A DNA stretch of 64,000 nt from Chrysopilus asiliformis (lineage: Eukaryota; Arthropoda; Insecta; Diptera; Rhagionidae). The notes below the pieces were generated by a model that saw only the letters and a list, made by a program, of their open reading frames with translations, had not been told where the DNA came from and ran no database searches. Position numbers and translations under genes: made by a program. This document shows, piece by piece, positions 44,661 to 56,899 of this stretch (position 1 is the stretch's first letter; each line of letters opens with the position of its first letter). The DNA lies in assembly GCA_964034945.1 (NCBI GenBank), contig OZ035962.1:95666284-95730283 (forward strand), given 5' to 3'.

Positions 44661-46230
44661 TATTTAAAAAATCGGTTTTTTGCGATTCCTTCGAAAATCC
44701 CGGATTTTTGGTGGTTTATTGTAGGAGATGAATCGAAGAAAATAATATTTCCCAGAATTTTATGTTTTGCTGTTATCCGCTATATTTTACCGTTATTGAA
44801 ATTTCTTCATTAAAAATTCAAAGAATAGATTTTCGCGAATTGCTTGCAAACTAACGGTTTTTCGAAAAAATAGTAGAAGAAATTAACAAGAAATTATTTA
44901 CTGAACGAAATCTGTATTTCAGTTCAATTTATTGTTCAAATTCAATTAATCTGTTATTGGATACTTTTATAAAATTTTTAAATTCGAATCGCTTACGAAC
45001 CCATCAATGTCAATTTAATAGAAAATAACATCCGGTCAACATTTATCAGAAATCCTTTTTCGATACTTACAATTTATCGATCCTTTTTTGATAACACAAC
45101 GAACGGACACTTTTCTAGGTTTGGCTCGTCCTTGGCGAACGTTTAGCAGATTTTCTAAAACAAAGTGGGTCAAAAGGTGGTGCCACACCACCTACGATAC
45201 TAGGGCACTAGAAGGTCGTAAGCATAGGTTCTTCGATGGCAATTATCCAACAATCAAAATCATAGCCAACTTGTCGTTTTTTACTTCAGTGAGACAGGAA
45301 ACTGTTGCATGGCGATGGAAGATTCCGAGCACATATAAAAAAGTCAATCATTGAATGCTTTTAATTTCTTTACTTTTTTCAGGGCAGGAATAACGTCCAC
45401 GTAGCAGGAAGGAGCATATTTCAGGTTTAATTTCCTTGAGGAATTGAATGCAATTCGAAATACGTTGGGAAGTGTTCGATTGCTATCCAGGGAATTGGTT
45501 CACCTTTCTTGGTAATGACCACTTCGGAACTGGGTTAATTAGGAAAGAATCCTGTCGATTTGGTAACTCGTTTAACACAATGCCGTTTTACTTCCATTTG
45601 ACATCGATGGCAGAAACAATGACTTCTTGAAATTGACGGAGGACGGCGAAGAACGATTTGGATGTTGCATGTGTCCAGCAGTAAATATGTGAATTGCCGC
45701 ACCTTTTGATGGCATGTCAGCAGGTGTACACGTTCACCTGAACTAACATTTTTCCCCTGGAGTCCATGGACATCATCAACACAAGTATCTCACCTAATAC
45801 TCGAATATAGATGAATAGATGGATATGCAAATGTTGAAAATTTCGAGGCTCAACATGAACTGAAAATTCCATTGCTGAATCGAATTTATGGCTTCCGGGT
45901 AATAGTTATAACCATAATAATTATTATTATGAAAATTTTTTGAATTTTAAACAAATTAATTATTATTACTGCCCTGAAGTGAGTGTTATTAAAATACTAT
46001 GACTGGTGAGTAGACGAGAACAAATATGTTTAACCGAATTAAATTAACTAGTCACGCAATTTAAATTGAGAAAAATCTTTAGCGGGCATTTTATTTTTTT
46101 GAGTGTTTTAAAGAGTTGAACTATTTTTAGGAAGTAATTAAAGGTCTATTGCTTTTTAAAACCCAAAATGATCTTTATATACGCATACATAAAAATAAGA
46201 AAAGCTACAATTTGCTAGGGGCTAATCCTC
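44661..46230. other. No gene recognised
   Basis: The 45088-45800 part is less AT-rich and carries frames of 60-88 codons, without recognisable domains. A degraded gene or transposon is possible. Confidence 0.3.
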
Positions 46231-46860
46231 AAATACTCTATGTGATGACAGAGAAAATGTTTATTTAAAAAAATCCATTTGTATAGGAGAAGGTGAAAGG
46301 AGTGTTCCAACTGGATTTTGATGTATAGATAGGTTATGTAAAATCGTATTCTAAACACATTTAACCTTAATAAATTTTTCGATACGATGCACAGTTTTTG
46401 AGAAAAAGTATTTCATTTGCATGGGAGAGGGGGAAGTAGTAGTCCGATTGGGTTTTGATGTATGGATGAGTTATGTAAAATCAGATTCTAAAAAAATTTT
46501 AGCTTCAAAGATTTTTCAATATGACTCACCGTTTTATAGAAAATTGCATAAAACTGTTTCGTTTGTATGGGGGAGGAGGGAAGGAATGCTCCAATTCTAC
46601 CTGTTCAAGAACTTATCCTAGCCATTTACGAGAAACGTAATTATAGAAAATTTCAAATTTCTAGCTCTATTCTTCCGAAAGTTATGGTGTTCACGGACGG
46701 ACAGACGGGCGGGTAGACGGGCGGACAGACGGGCGGACAGACGGGCGGACAGACGGGCGTACAGACGGATGGACATGCGAAAATCAAAATCTTTTGTCAT
46801 CCCTAACACCCTGGTGTAGTTCATTTTTGTGCGCGGTGATATGATATATCATATAGAGTA
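46230..46860 (+). repeat. Diverged family-B relative
   Basis: Shares the order of family B. Phrases are TTTTGATGTATGGATGAGTTATG, CGATACGATGCACAGTTTTT, the box AAATTTCAAATTTCTAGCTC at 46649, a 12-bp AGACGGGCGGAC tandem array (46693-46770), CATGCGAAAATCAAAATC, CACCCTGGTGTAGTTCATTT. Its outer end differs (GGTGATATGATATATCATAT). Confidence 0.65.
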
Positions 46861-49800
46861 TAAGGAGCTTTATTGTAAGAAAACATAATTTTCGAAAACA
46901 AGAAAAAAACGCAGGATAAACGCAACAAAAAAGAAAGAAATCCGAGTTTTTTTTAACAAAGTTTTGTAGTAGTCATGGGCTAGCATCGATTTCTAGAGGG
47001 CTCCAAAGCCCCTATCAATCTAGGGCACTATTTTTAATAACTTGAATGCCTTAAAAATATACATTACAATGGAAGAAGCCTCCCCCCACCCCATAGTTAC
47101 GTCCATGGTAACAGTCAATAAATCTTAGCGATTATCAGACAATTTAGCTGATTAAAAAAACGTTTGTGGAATTAAATTTTAAGAAAAAAAAAATCAGTTC
47201 AAGGTGGGCAAAGTGAATCACTTAAGTCACCTCCTTTTTCCAGTTAATGTTTTTCTATTCAAAGTATACCCTCCTATATGTATTCCAACAGGTATTAAAG
47301 GAAGGTGAAAAAGTACTCCACAAACTGACACAATAAATCACTGACCCTTATGTGAACACGCATTAAAAATTTATTAGTGGGCGTTTCACCCCCACCATCT
47401 CTCCTGGGCTGATCCACATTTCGAAAATGCATGCAAGTCCTTTAATGAAAAAGAAAACTTTTTCTTGTACTGATGGTTGCGGCTGATGTAAAATTGGCAT
47501 GCAACACGGTAGCACGTTTCGTCAATAAAATAAGCGGTTCTAAGTCCTTAAGTTGGTTCCCGAGGGAATACTTCGGTAGTTCATTTTGCCCGAGTTTAAA
47601 AGAGCAGCAAGGAACCAGTCATAAAAATAGAAACTTTGTCTTCGCAACAGAAGATCGAATCTAAGTTGCATTTACATCCCTGACTTCCCTCAGAACATCA
47701 TAGAAATTGCAAGGAAAACTTAACCCCGTTTTTAAATAAATAAAAAAACATCAACCACTAGTTTATAAGTAGGATCACCGCAAATGGTAAATGGAAAATG
47801 CAGAAGGAAGTGAAGTGTCTAACATTGGATTTGTTGAAGGGATGTACATATTCTTAACGTATTCTGTGGTTGCAAGTCGTTTAGAAGTTTTAAATTATTT
47901 AAGTAACATGATGATGACTACACGGCGTCGTTCATTTAAGAAACGAGGTTAATGGGTCTTCACTGTTGACGACATAAACCGACAGTTTAGCTTATGCGGA
48001 AGTAGTCTTTAAACCAGGAATTTAATCTCTTTCTAACCCTAAAACGTGTTGAATTCATCCTCCTTGCACATAAATCATGAAAGTATTATGATATGTGTTG
48101 CTTCTAACTTGTATGTAATGATCCGTGAATGTTTTAGTCGTTCAGTGTTACTCCTACGAGATTAGGAGTTAGAAGTTATGAAATGTACTGTGAATTTCTT
48201 TTAAATACTGATAAAGATGTTTAATATTTTTGAATTTTTGCACGAAATATTCTATAACTATAGTGAAATTTAAAAGGCAAAATTATGTTGTGCAGACATT
48301 GAAAATTAGTTTGTTTTTCATTTGCATCACAAATAATAAACAAAAATTAATTGTATTTTTTAAGCAGAACGTGTCAAATTGAATTATTTAAATTGGTTAG
48401 AAATAAACACGTAGGCAATAATCAGAAAATTCCGCACCTTCAATGGACTTGAAATAATGAGAAATTGAGCGGATGCGACGTTTTTTTGGGTTTTTTTTTC
48501 ATGCGCCCATTTTTTAAGAAAGTACAAATGTAACCGTTTGAATAATATTATTTCTTTTGTCATTTAAATATGGTTTCGAACTGCACCCGAGTCTAAACTT
48601 GTACACTATAATTCACGAAATTGCAATGAACTAATTCGAACCAAAAATTTACGAAATTGCAATGAACTAATTCGAACCAAAAATTTTCAGGTTTCGAAGC
48701 TCTGATTTTAAATAAAGTATACATAATATAGGTGTAGAAACTTTTCGGATAAGTTACGATTTGAATAAAAGCTAAACCTAGTTTGGCGAACTCTAAAACC
48801 TACAAATAGGGCCCAGTAATTGACAGTGACCCAATTGACAGTGGTGAATAAAATTGAAAAAAAAACTATAAAAACAAATGCTAATATCATACTTTGCTAC
48901 TTTTACTGCGCAGCATGACGAAAAACTGCACTATTTGTATGCTGCAATGTCTGAAGATCTATGCAACTTAAAAAATTGTGAAGCTTTTGAAACAACCGCA
49001 AAGTAACCGCTGCCAGAAAAAGTTTCACCTGGTTGAAACTTTTGCGGTTCTATTTTGTTATAATTCATGCCAAAAAATTGGAAATTTTCCCAAAATTAAA
49101 GGAATAATTCCCAATTTTGTAGGAATCTTGTAACAATTTTGTAGCAGAAGACCATTGTTTCGTATATTCCTTATTTTATTAAAAATCAGGAAACATTAAA
49201 GTAAAACGTAATAAACTGAACATTTAAAAATTTATAATGAAAATACTTTCGCATTCAAAGATCCACAACATCCAGCGCATTGCCGATTTATGTTGTCTCG
49301 GAATCAATATCGCTATGCATAAATTTAAAATGCAACCATTGCACGTTTTCAATATTGTTCCCGCAGTGTGTCAATCGAAATGTTTGACTTGAAATTTAAA
49401 ACAATGTCCAACACTCATACTCATATTTGAAATACTTGACAAAAGCCATGAAAATATTTTAACACAGAAAAGCAACTTAATTTTGTGGAGTTGCAAATTT
49501 TTGCTTCAAAATGATTGGCTGGATTGTAATTATTCTCCGAATATTTCGCTGATTATTCGCTGTTGTTTAAATGAAAAACCACTTAAAAAATCAATAATTC
49601 ACGTATAATGAAATCTAGAATGGCTTTAATCCGGTTTTAATTGCTTCCAGAAAATATTTTTCAAATTAGGGCGGTAAAGTGTTCTTCAATATAGGAGTGT
49701 TACTATTTTATAAACGGGTAAATGTTAATTTTAAAACGATTTAAGCTATACCTCAAAACATACCAAGGAAATATTAGTTTGGAATTTTTTCTATTTTCAT

Positions 49801-50220
49801 GAAAAACTATTAGTTGTGATCAACACAAAACTTTCCTCTGCAATATTTTGTTTCGGGAAAAATAATATTTTTTCACATGTCTTGAAAACCATCAAAGATA
49901 CGTAAAAGTCATTGAAAGAAAAAATGCAGAAAATTTTATTTTCTTTGAGTGCATTTTTTCTCAAAAGTGCAGTTGCCGAGAAATTTTCAATACACTAATT
50001 TTTTTAGAAATAGGGATACGTAAAAGATACGTAAAAACCGTTAGAGATATGTAAAAAAAAAATGTAAAAAAATGTAAAAAAATGTATTTCCTTTAAATTT
50101 GGTTATATGCATTTTTTTTATAAAAGCATATACTTTTCGAAAAATTTTCAAAAATGGTAATATTTCAATAAAATGGTATGGGAGGTACCCGTTATATCTA
50201 ACGTTGCTTTCCCTAAAGAT
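46861..50220. other. No gene recognised
   Basis: AT-rich DNA. A tandem duplication of 36 bp lies at 48615-48687 (CGAAATTGCAATGAACTAAT unit, two copies). The 66-codon frame near 47473 shows no known motif. Confidence 0.4.
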
Positions 50221-50224
50221 AATC

Positions 50225-50880
50225 GAAAACCACGATTTTTGAAAAACGATCTGTCAGGGTCAAATCTTGCAATCTTATTTTGACCCACTTCCTTCGATCT
50301 GATTGACTTGAAATTTTGCATAAGTTCATACGTAATTTCGATGACAATACAATATTTTCCCTTCGTCCTTGTACGGATAACGGAAGGTTCTGTACGGAAA
50401 AATTTTGCGGAAAAATTTCATCTAGGGGTTTTTGGAAATTCGATTCTGGCATTAAGAAATCTGTAAGGATAACGGGAGTTCCTGTAAGGATAACGTTATT
50501 ATTCTTTTCCTAAAATTTTTAGGAAAAAAATCTCATCTGGGAGTTTTTCGGGCCGTTGAATTCGATTTTGATGTTAAGAAGTCTGCAAGGATAACGGAAG
50601 GTCTGGTTAGAAGAACGTGATTATCGTTTCTTCAAATTTTCTGGATAAAAAATCTTATCTGGGTGTTTTTGGAGTCGCTGAATCGGATTCTGACGTTAAG
50701 AAGTCTGTAAGGATAAGGCAAGGTCCTGTAAGGCTAACATGATTATCTTTTCTGCAATTTTCTGAAGAAAATCTCATCCGGAGTTTTTTGGGTCGATGAA
50801 TCCGATTTTGGAGTCAAAAAGTCCTTAAGAATATCTCAAAAGCAAGAATATATATTCGAAGAATAAAAAGTATAAACAAA
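50225..50880 (-). repeat. Repeat family C, copy 3
   Basis: In reverse: TTTGACC-type tail, box GATTGACTTGAAATTTTGC at 50300-50318, GACAATACAATATTTTCCC, then four to five minisatellite units with GTAAGGATAACGGAAGGTC and TCATCTGGGAGTTTTTCGG, ending AAGAATATATATTCGAAGAA. The AT-rich foldback of copy 1 is absent. Confidence 0.75.
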
Positions 50881-51069
50881 CGTGGCGAAATACAGACGTT
50901 ATGTTAATCAAATACAAAATGACTAAAAAGGATAAACTAAACACTCGCCGTATTTTAAGGCTTAAAATAGTTTTGTTTTTCGATAAGGGACAATTTTTAG
51001 ATGCAGATAAGTTAAAATATCAATTATTTTTCCAATAATTTGAAGCCGAAAGTTGAAAACTGTATGCAA

Positions 51070-51554
51070 ATCATACTAATATATAAAAATGAGTTGGTGT
51101 CTGTCTGTCTGTTCCTCTTTCACGCAAAAACGGCTAAACCGATTGACTTGAAATTTGGCATGAGTGTCAGTGGTAGTTCTGGTTCCAACATAGGCATACG
51201 GAAAAGTAGCGTGAGAAGTGGGGGGAGTAAGGGGAGGGGGTAAAGTGATTTCGAAACTTAGTTTTGGCGCTATGTTACTCTTTCACGGGGAAACTACTGA
51301 ACTGATTGGCCTGAAATTTGGCATAGATGTTCGTCGGGGTTCCAGCCCCAACATAGACCCATTAAAAAGTAGCCCGATAAGTAGGGGAGTAAGGGGAGGG
51401 GGTAAAGTGATCTCGAAACTTAGCTCTTCCTCTATGTAACTCTTTCGCTGGGAAACTACCGAGCCGATTGGCCTGAAGTTTAGCTCCAACATAGACCATC
51501 AAAAAAAAAAAATTTGAAAAAACTTAACCCGGCAAAGACGGGGATGCAAGCTAG
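51070..51554 (-). repeat. Repeat family A, copy 3
   Basis: Inverse of copies 1 and 2. ATCATACTAATATATAAAAA, GTCTGTCTGTC, the box as ATTGACTTGAAATTTGGCAT, two TTGGCCTGAA.TTTGGCATAG modules, and end CCCGGCAAAGACGGGGATGC followed by AAGCTAGT. Frames inside (69-73 codons) are repeat translations. Confidence 0.8.
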
Positions 51555-54495
51555 TGACTAATTAAAAATACATTTAGACAAATCCCTTTTGACAATTTTT
51601 CATTGTCTAAACAAAATCTATTTGTTATTGAAAAAATCAAATTGTCTACAAGTTCACCCATAATTTTTTTTTTTGAAATCTCCCTTGAAAATAAAATTTT
51701 GTTCAATCGCATCAAAGGATTTCAAATAGTGATATAAATTTCTGATACCTTTCTTCTCGCTGTCAGCCTAATTGCGTTTGATTTATGCACACGGTTGCAA
51801 TATTACTTCAAGGATTAAAAAAAAAATCCCGCACGTATGACGATTTTTTGTGAATTCTTACAATCAATGTACAAATTATCGGAGGATACCCTTCTAGCAA
51901 TTTCACTCATTATTTATGAGCACGACTACATGATATCGACAAATCGAAAAAGTCCCTTTGATTTCAAGTTCAAGGGTAGATTTCACCTCGTCCTTTATTA
52001 TATCACCTGAATGAGATTGCATTTCTTCTATTCCTGTCTTCGGTTTTCAATCCCCGGGGATCATTACTGATTGTCTGCTGTGTTTTGATAGTCTGTACGG
52101 GAACAATGCAAAAAAAGTGTCGAATTTCACACGTTGAACTCAAACGGTTTTTATATGCTACGCAGCATAAATTTTGTTGCAACTGAAAGTATTGATTTTG
52201 GTTTCCTTTGTAAAGAGGTTTCTTTTTTTTAACGCGATATTCAATAAATAATGAGGTATTTTTCCTTTATCATTCGCACGATAATAGGATGTAGCGTTAT
52301 TAAAGGGAAAATTCAAGATTTAGACGAACCAAGGGTTGGAGAAAATTGCTTGTTTTGGTCCTTATCCGATTTCTTCATCAGGAGAACATTAGAACTAGGA
52401 AGACAGTCTCTCAGTACAAGTTCTCGTTCCTTTGTCCCTAATTTCTTATTTATTTCGATCCAATAACTCCGTCTTAGCGAAAGGGAATTATCTGTAGGTA
52501 CTTAAATCACTTTCTTCATAGTGTAGTGTAAACCATCGCCGTAGCAGACAATAATCGGATTAAGGAAACCATCGTTGCGCGCTTATGAACGAAGGAGTGG
52601 TAGCGTTAATAATTTCTAATATACGTTTATGATTACATCGTCATGGTGCTGAGATGGTGCCATAAATTAATATAAGTCCAACAGGTGCTTGTTTTTGTTG
52701 TAATCCTATTACATTTATGCATTACAGTGCCATGAAAGCGGGGACACTTTCAAATTTGGATACCTTGCGATGAGTTCCTTTCCTACCTTCATATAATTCA
52801 CCTTCACCGTCTTTCTAAGACCTCGGATTTTCGTTGAGGGTGACGTTTGTGGTGTTAATAATACTAAACTCGTCTAGTGTTGTATGGCCGTAGGGATGGT
52901 GGTTATGGAACTCATCCAATTTGGGTCATTCATACATTTTTCGGGCTACCCATTAATTGCTTAATTTTTTGGTCGACCAAATATGGATGCGGTCGAGACG
53001 GGGGCGACAGCAGTGGCTGTGGTTTGGTCAAATAAGATATTTTATAATCTTGAGTGTAAGAAGCAGATAATTTGCCGCTTAATCCCTCAATTTATTTCGT
53101 TTTAATGGAAAGTCTGAAACATGCCGACACTTTCGGTGTAGGACGAGTCATAGACGATAGAAGTACGTATTGGTGTTAAGTTGTACAGCATTCTGATATC
53201 ATATCCAGCTACGATGGCACATGTGTGAAGATTGGATGAGGTTCCTTTCGCCAGGATAAATTAGGTTAGGAGCAGCTGCCTTCGTGTTGTTGTGTCTACA
53301 ATGGTTTATCTCGTATATATATTCCAAAAACAGAACTACAAACACCACTAATATCTAAATATATATAGATATATAGATACGGGTTCAATTAACTAACCTT
53401 ACGTAAGAGTTTCGAACGAGGGATAGGATAAATTTTGCCCCAGGATCTGTATGTCCTTTAATTCCATATCAACATTTCGCTTCATTTTCGTTTAGTTTGG
53501 GGCTATAGAATTTAAACTGTTTGAATGCTTTTCGAGTTTGTGAACTATTAGAGACTTTTAGTATTTTCTTTTGGATGAAGTGGCTTTAATGCCACACTAG
53601 TATTTAGAATTATTTCAGGTGAGCAATTTATTTGTTCGAGTTATACGGACAAATTGCTCATTAAGCATCAGTGCCAAAAGTGATAAAATTTTCTATACAA
53701 ATTATTTGAATTAGAACTACTCGAAAATTGTTGAGACTTATGAGTGTTTTAGAATTAGGTATTAAAATATATCTACAATACAAAAAAAATATTGCCAATA
53801 GCGCTTTATTATGGGAGCATTGTATTTTGGTAGAAACCCACTCAACTTGTCAGGTTTAAAAAAATAGTTATTGGAAATCAACTGCTGCAGTGGTGCACCC
53901 AGGATTTTCTTTGAAAAAGACGAAGAAGGCGAGGAAGGGGGGGTTTGGGGGCGAGTCAGTTTAAAAGAAAGGGAAAATGTAATATAGACTTCAATAAAAG
54001 TCATAAAAAATCTCAAAAAATGCGCCCAAGGCGAAATTTTTTCAAAGAAACTGATTTAAAGAAACCTTCAATAAAATCTCTCAAAAATGGCGAAAATTCG
54101 CGACCTGGCGTGCAAAAATACATTCATTGAATATCTTCTTGTATGATTTTATTCGGCTTTAAAGGGGGCGGTTGTATTTTATTCACACTTTCGCCTAGCG
54201 CACCATAATGCTAGTTGTGCCTTGCACACCATAATGGTCACTACTAGAATCCGTTCTGCGTTTTTTCTTTAATTTTCTTTATTTAAATAATTTATTATTT
54301 ATTTTACTTATTATTATTTTTTTGATTTTGACTTTTTGTACAACATTTTAGAGGTGTTCAAAATTTTAGCTTTCTGCAAATTATGATTTAAAAAATTCAG
54401 AAATGGTCGGTTATTTCTCGTTGTCTTTAAAACGCGCTAAATTGCGTTTCCCGTGGTGCTATTTGTAAAATGTGCCAGAGCAAAAATGCTAAATT
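51555..54495. other. No gene recognised
   Basis: 52000-53450 is less AT-rich than most of the window and repeat-poor, which could reflect conserved non-coding DNA or an intron. CAGTGGTGCACCCAGGATTT at 53889 looks like a hAT-type left end, but its partner was not found. Confidence 0.35.
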
Positions 54496-54497
54496 TA

Positions 54498-55402
54498 ACA
54501 CATGGATCAATAAGTCCCGAGACTAACAATGAAAACAACATTTTTTTTGCAAAATTTTTTTTTATTCATCAATATAATCACCTTTTAGGGTGATACAATC
54601 GTCACGCCATGCGTATCCCAAAAAACTGACGCCATGACTTTGCCAGCTGACTGCTGCGTTTTCGGACGCTTCGGACGGCTTTCGCCAGCTGTGCGCCACT
54701 CAGATGACTGCCGCTTCGACTCTGGAGTGTAGTGATGTATCCATGTTTCGTCCATGGACACGTAACGACGCAAGAAATCTTTTTTATTGCGAGTAAATAG
54801 CGATAAACAGCTTTCTGAATCATCGACTCGTTGCTGTTTTTGTTCCATCGAAAGCAATCGCGGCACCCACTTGGAAAAAACCTTTTTCATGCTCAATTTT
54901 TCATGAAGGATAGTAAATGCACTTCCATATGATATCTGTGTTATCTCAGCAATCTCACGGAGCTTCACTTTACGATCTTTCATTATAATTTTTGTCACTT
55001 CACTCACATTTTCCGGTGTAACGGCTTCCACAGGTCTACCCGAGCGTTCCGCGTCATTTGTGTCGGTACGACCACGTTTAAACTCGGCAAACCACCGACA
55101 AATCGTTGCTTTTGATGGACAAGAGTCCGGGTAACATTTTTCAATCCATTGTTTCGCTTGCACGGTGTTTTTACCCATTAAAAAACAATGTTTTATCAGA
55201 ACACGAAACTCGGTTTTTTCCATTTTTTAAACAAACTACAAAACGACTTTACTCCAACCTCGATAACTCAGCTGTTTCTGGTCCGATCGACTTAAAATTT
55301 TGACACGTTTCAAGCAAAGGTTAGTACTCTAGAAAGACGTGGTTACTGGTTTACTACGAGCGTCATCTCTGGGTTAGTCTCGGGACTTATTGATCCATGT
55401 GT
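54498..55402 (-). mobile_element. mariner element with internal deletion (905 bp)
   Basis: Thirty-base perfect inverted ends beginning ACACATGGATCAATAAGTCC are flanked by TA on each side (54496-54497 and 55403-55404). Autonomous mariners are about 1.3 kb, so roughly 0.4 kb has been lost from the catalytic half. Perfect ends and an otherwise open 5' frame point to a young copy. It could be mobilised only by transposase supplied from elsewhere. The leader between the end and the ATG carries AAAATTTTAAGTCGATCGG. Confidence 0.95.
54562..55223 (-). pseudogene. mariner transposase, internally deleted
   Basis: Starts MEKTEFRVLIKHCFLMGKNT at 55223. The N-terminal paired-like helix-turn-helix region is intact (SKATICRWFAEFKRGRTDTN, then the RSGRPVEAVT linker). 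The first catalytic Asp is in SMDETWIHHYTPESK and the second in SVFWDTHG. Right after this the frame jumps. The original C-terminus, WRDDCITLKGDYIDE with stop TAA at 54562-54564, is still present but in another frame, while the open frame ends TIVSP at 54585. The segment with the third Asp is missing, so catalysis is impossible. About 130 codons are lost, judged by the family's usual ~345 residues. Confidence 0.93.
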
Positions 55403-55639
55403 TATTAGTATATTTTTTTGTTAATTAAAAAAAAGTATTACTTTAGTTGAATTTAACATGGAAAATAATGTATATAAATAGAAAAATAAACTCCTAAAAC
55501 TTTCTTAAACTCATTTTTAATTAATTTTAAATCAATTCAATTCGAAGGGATGCTAAGCGGTATCATAACGTAATGAAATAACGGAATGATTTTTCGGTTT
55601 CAAGAAGAATTTCGACCTTTTAATTTTGCTCCTGAGTCG

Positions 55640-55850
55640 ATTGGAGCATTATTACAAAAATGTCTATTTGTCTGTCTGTCTGTCTGTCTGCATGTCTATC
55701 TGTCTGTCTGTCTGTTTGTCTGTCTATTAGACTGTGTACAAGATTTCTTAATGGGATGTTCGTTCCTCTAATAGGATGATCCTTCCAACTTTTGGTAAAA
55801 ATTCTTTAACTGGAAGTAATCAAAATGGCACATTTTAAAAAAACACAATT
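55640..55850 (+). repeat. Repeat family D, copy 2 with GTCT microsatellite
   Basis: GAGTCGATTGGAGCATTATT, a (GTCT)n run at 55670-55725, GACTGTGTACAAGATTTCTT, CCAACTTTTGGTAAAAATTC and GGAAGTAATCAAAATGGC. These match 44385-44530 downstream of the TTAGTCTG array, so the same repeat carries a different microsatellite at each locus. Confidence 0.7.
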
Positions 55851-56648
55851 TTGTTGTTGTATATGATTCGTTAAAAATAAATTGTATGCGTTTTACTAAA
55901 TAGCAATAATGAAATATGTAACGTTAAGATTTTTTTTTTCGTTTTGCATCCCTGATTCAAATTTGCTCTAGCACTTTGAGCCACTGAATTGTGGCAGATT
56001 TAAATTCCGCAGGGTTTCTTCTCATCTGAACAGCTTTTCATTATCGTATATTTTCCCTACTAGCAACTCATATAACCGCGCATTTCAAATAATTTCTGCC
56101 GTATTCACTTCTTCTTTAGCCGCTTTTCATTCGATTCGATCAACTTGCAGCGGACGGACGTAAAGGAAAAATTCGGTTAGAATCTGAAAAACAAGGAAAA
56201 ATAGCAACCACAACTCATCGGGCGCTAAATTTAAATTCACTTAACCAAAAAAAAAAAATTGAAATAACAACTGGCGAAAATTGGAATCTCCGCTCATTAA
56301 CATTTTTGTGTATTTTTAAAAATAATTTCGTAAAAATAGTGAATGAGATTTTAAGGTGCCAAAAGGTGTTCTCATCGAGGCCGTTAAATTTGTCTAATAG
56401 CGGAAAACGCAAACGGTTTCAATCTGTGATTTTTCAAATTAAATATTGTATTTCGAAAAGAGAGAAAAATTCTTTAAATTTCAAATAAATTCTAATTTGA
56501 ATAAAATTGGTGCGAATTATTTGTAGGTATTTTTGAGTTTTGTTTTTGTATTGATAACGAAATTTAGTGCAAAAAGTGCAATTTGAGGTGTTATTTTTGG
56601 CGCTGTTTGATCTGGAATTAAATAAATTGGAATAAAATTTTTAAAATC

Positions 56649-56712
56649 ATGGAATTACACAAAAGCCAATTTCTCCTTGGTGGATTATTAATTTTTGGAT
56701 TTATTTGCACAG
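56649..56712 (+). CDS. Candidate first coding exon encoding a signal peptide
   Basis: ATG at 56649 (context AAATCATGG) opens MELHKSQFLLGGLLIFGFIC: a charged start, a hydrophobic core and a small/Cys end, a convincing signal-peptide shape. A possible donor CACAG|GTTGGT follows. The non-canonical GTTGGT lowers confidence. Without splicing the frame stops almost at once (GWY then TAA). The region upstream (about 56150-56648) would be the 5' UTR. Confidence 0.35.
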
Positions 56713-56831
56713 GTTGGTACTAAGAGTTTTCTAAATTTACGAAATTGTTTGCTTAATAAATAAATATTTCAAATTAACATTAATGGATGGTCATTTCCTG
56801 TTATTTTTTAAATATTTTGCTTACGTTGCAG

Positions 56832-56896
56832 TGCAAGACTGTGTCTGCCTTTCCCTACATTATTCGGTAAAAATAGATTTCCTTTACTCGTCGTAG
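56832..56896 (+). CDS. Candidate second exon joined to the signal-peptide exon
   Basis: Acceptor TTGCTTACGTTGCAG ends at 56831, making a 119-bp intron. The joined frame continues VQDCVCLSLHYS and either reaches TAG at 56894-56896 (42 residues in all) or is spliced again at TTCG|GTAAAA (56867). If spliced, the remaining exons lie downstream and were not found. It may be a small secreted peptide or the start of a larger secreted or membrane protein. Confidence 0.28.
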
Positions 56897-56899
56897 GAG

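Noticed and set aside
53889..54270. hAT-type element starting CAGTGGTGCACCCAGG
   Set aside because: A left-end resemblance only; neither the inverted right end nor an 8-bp duplication was found.
54602..54823. 73-codon frame overlapping the mariner transposase
   Set aside because: Shadow frame of the transposase on the same strand.
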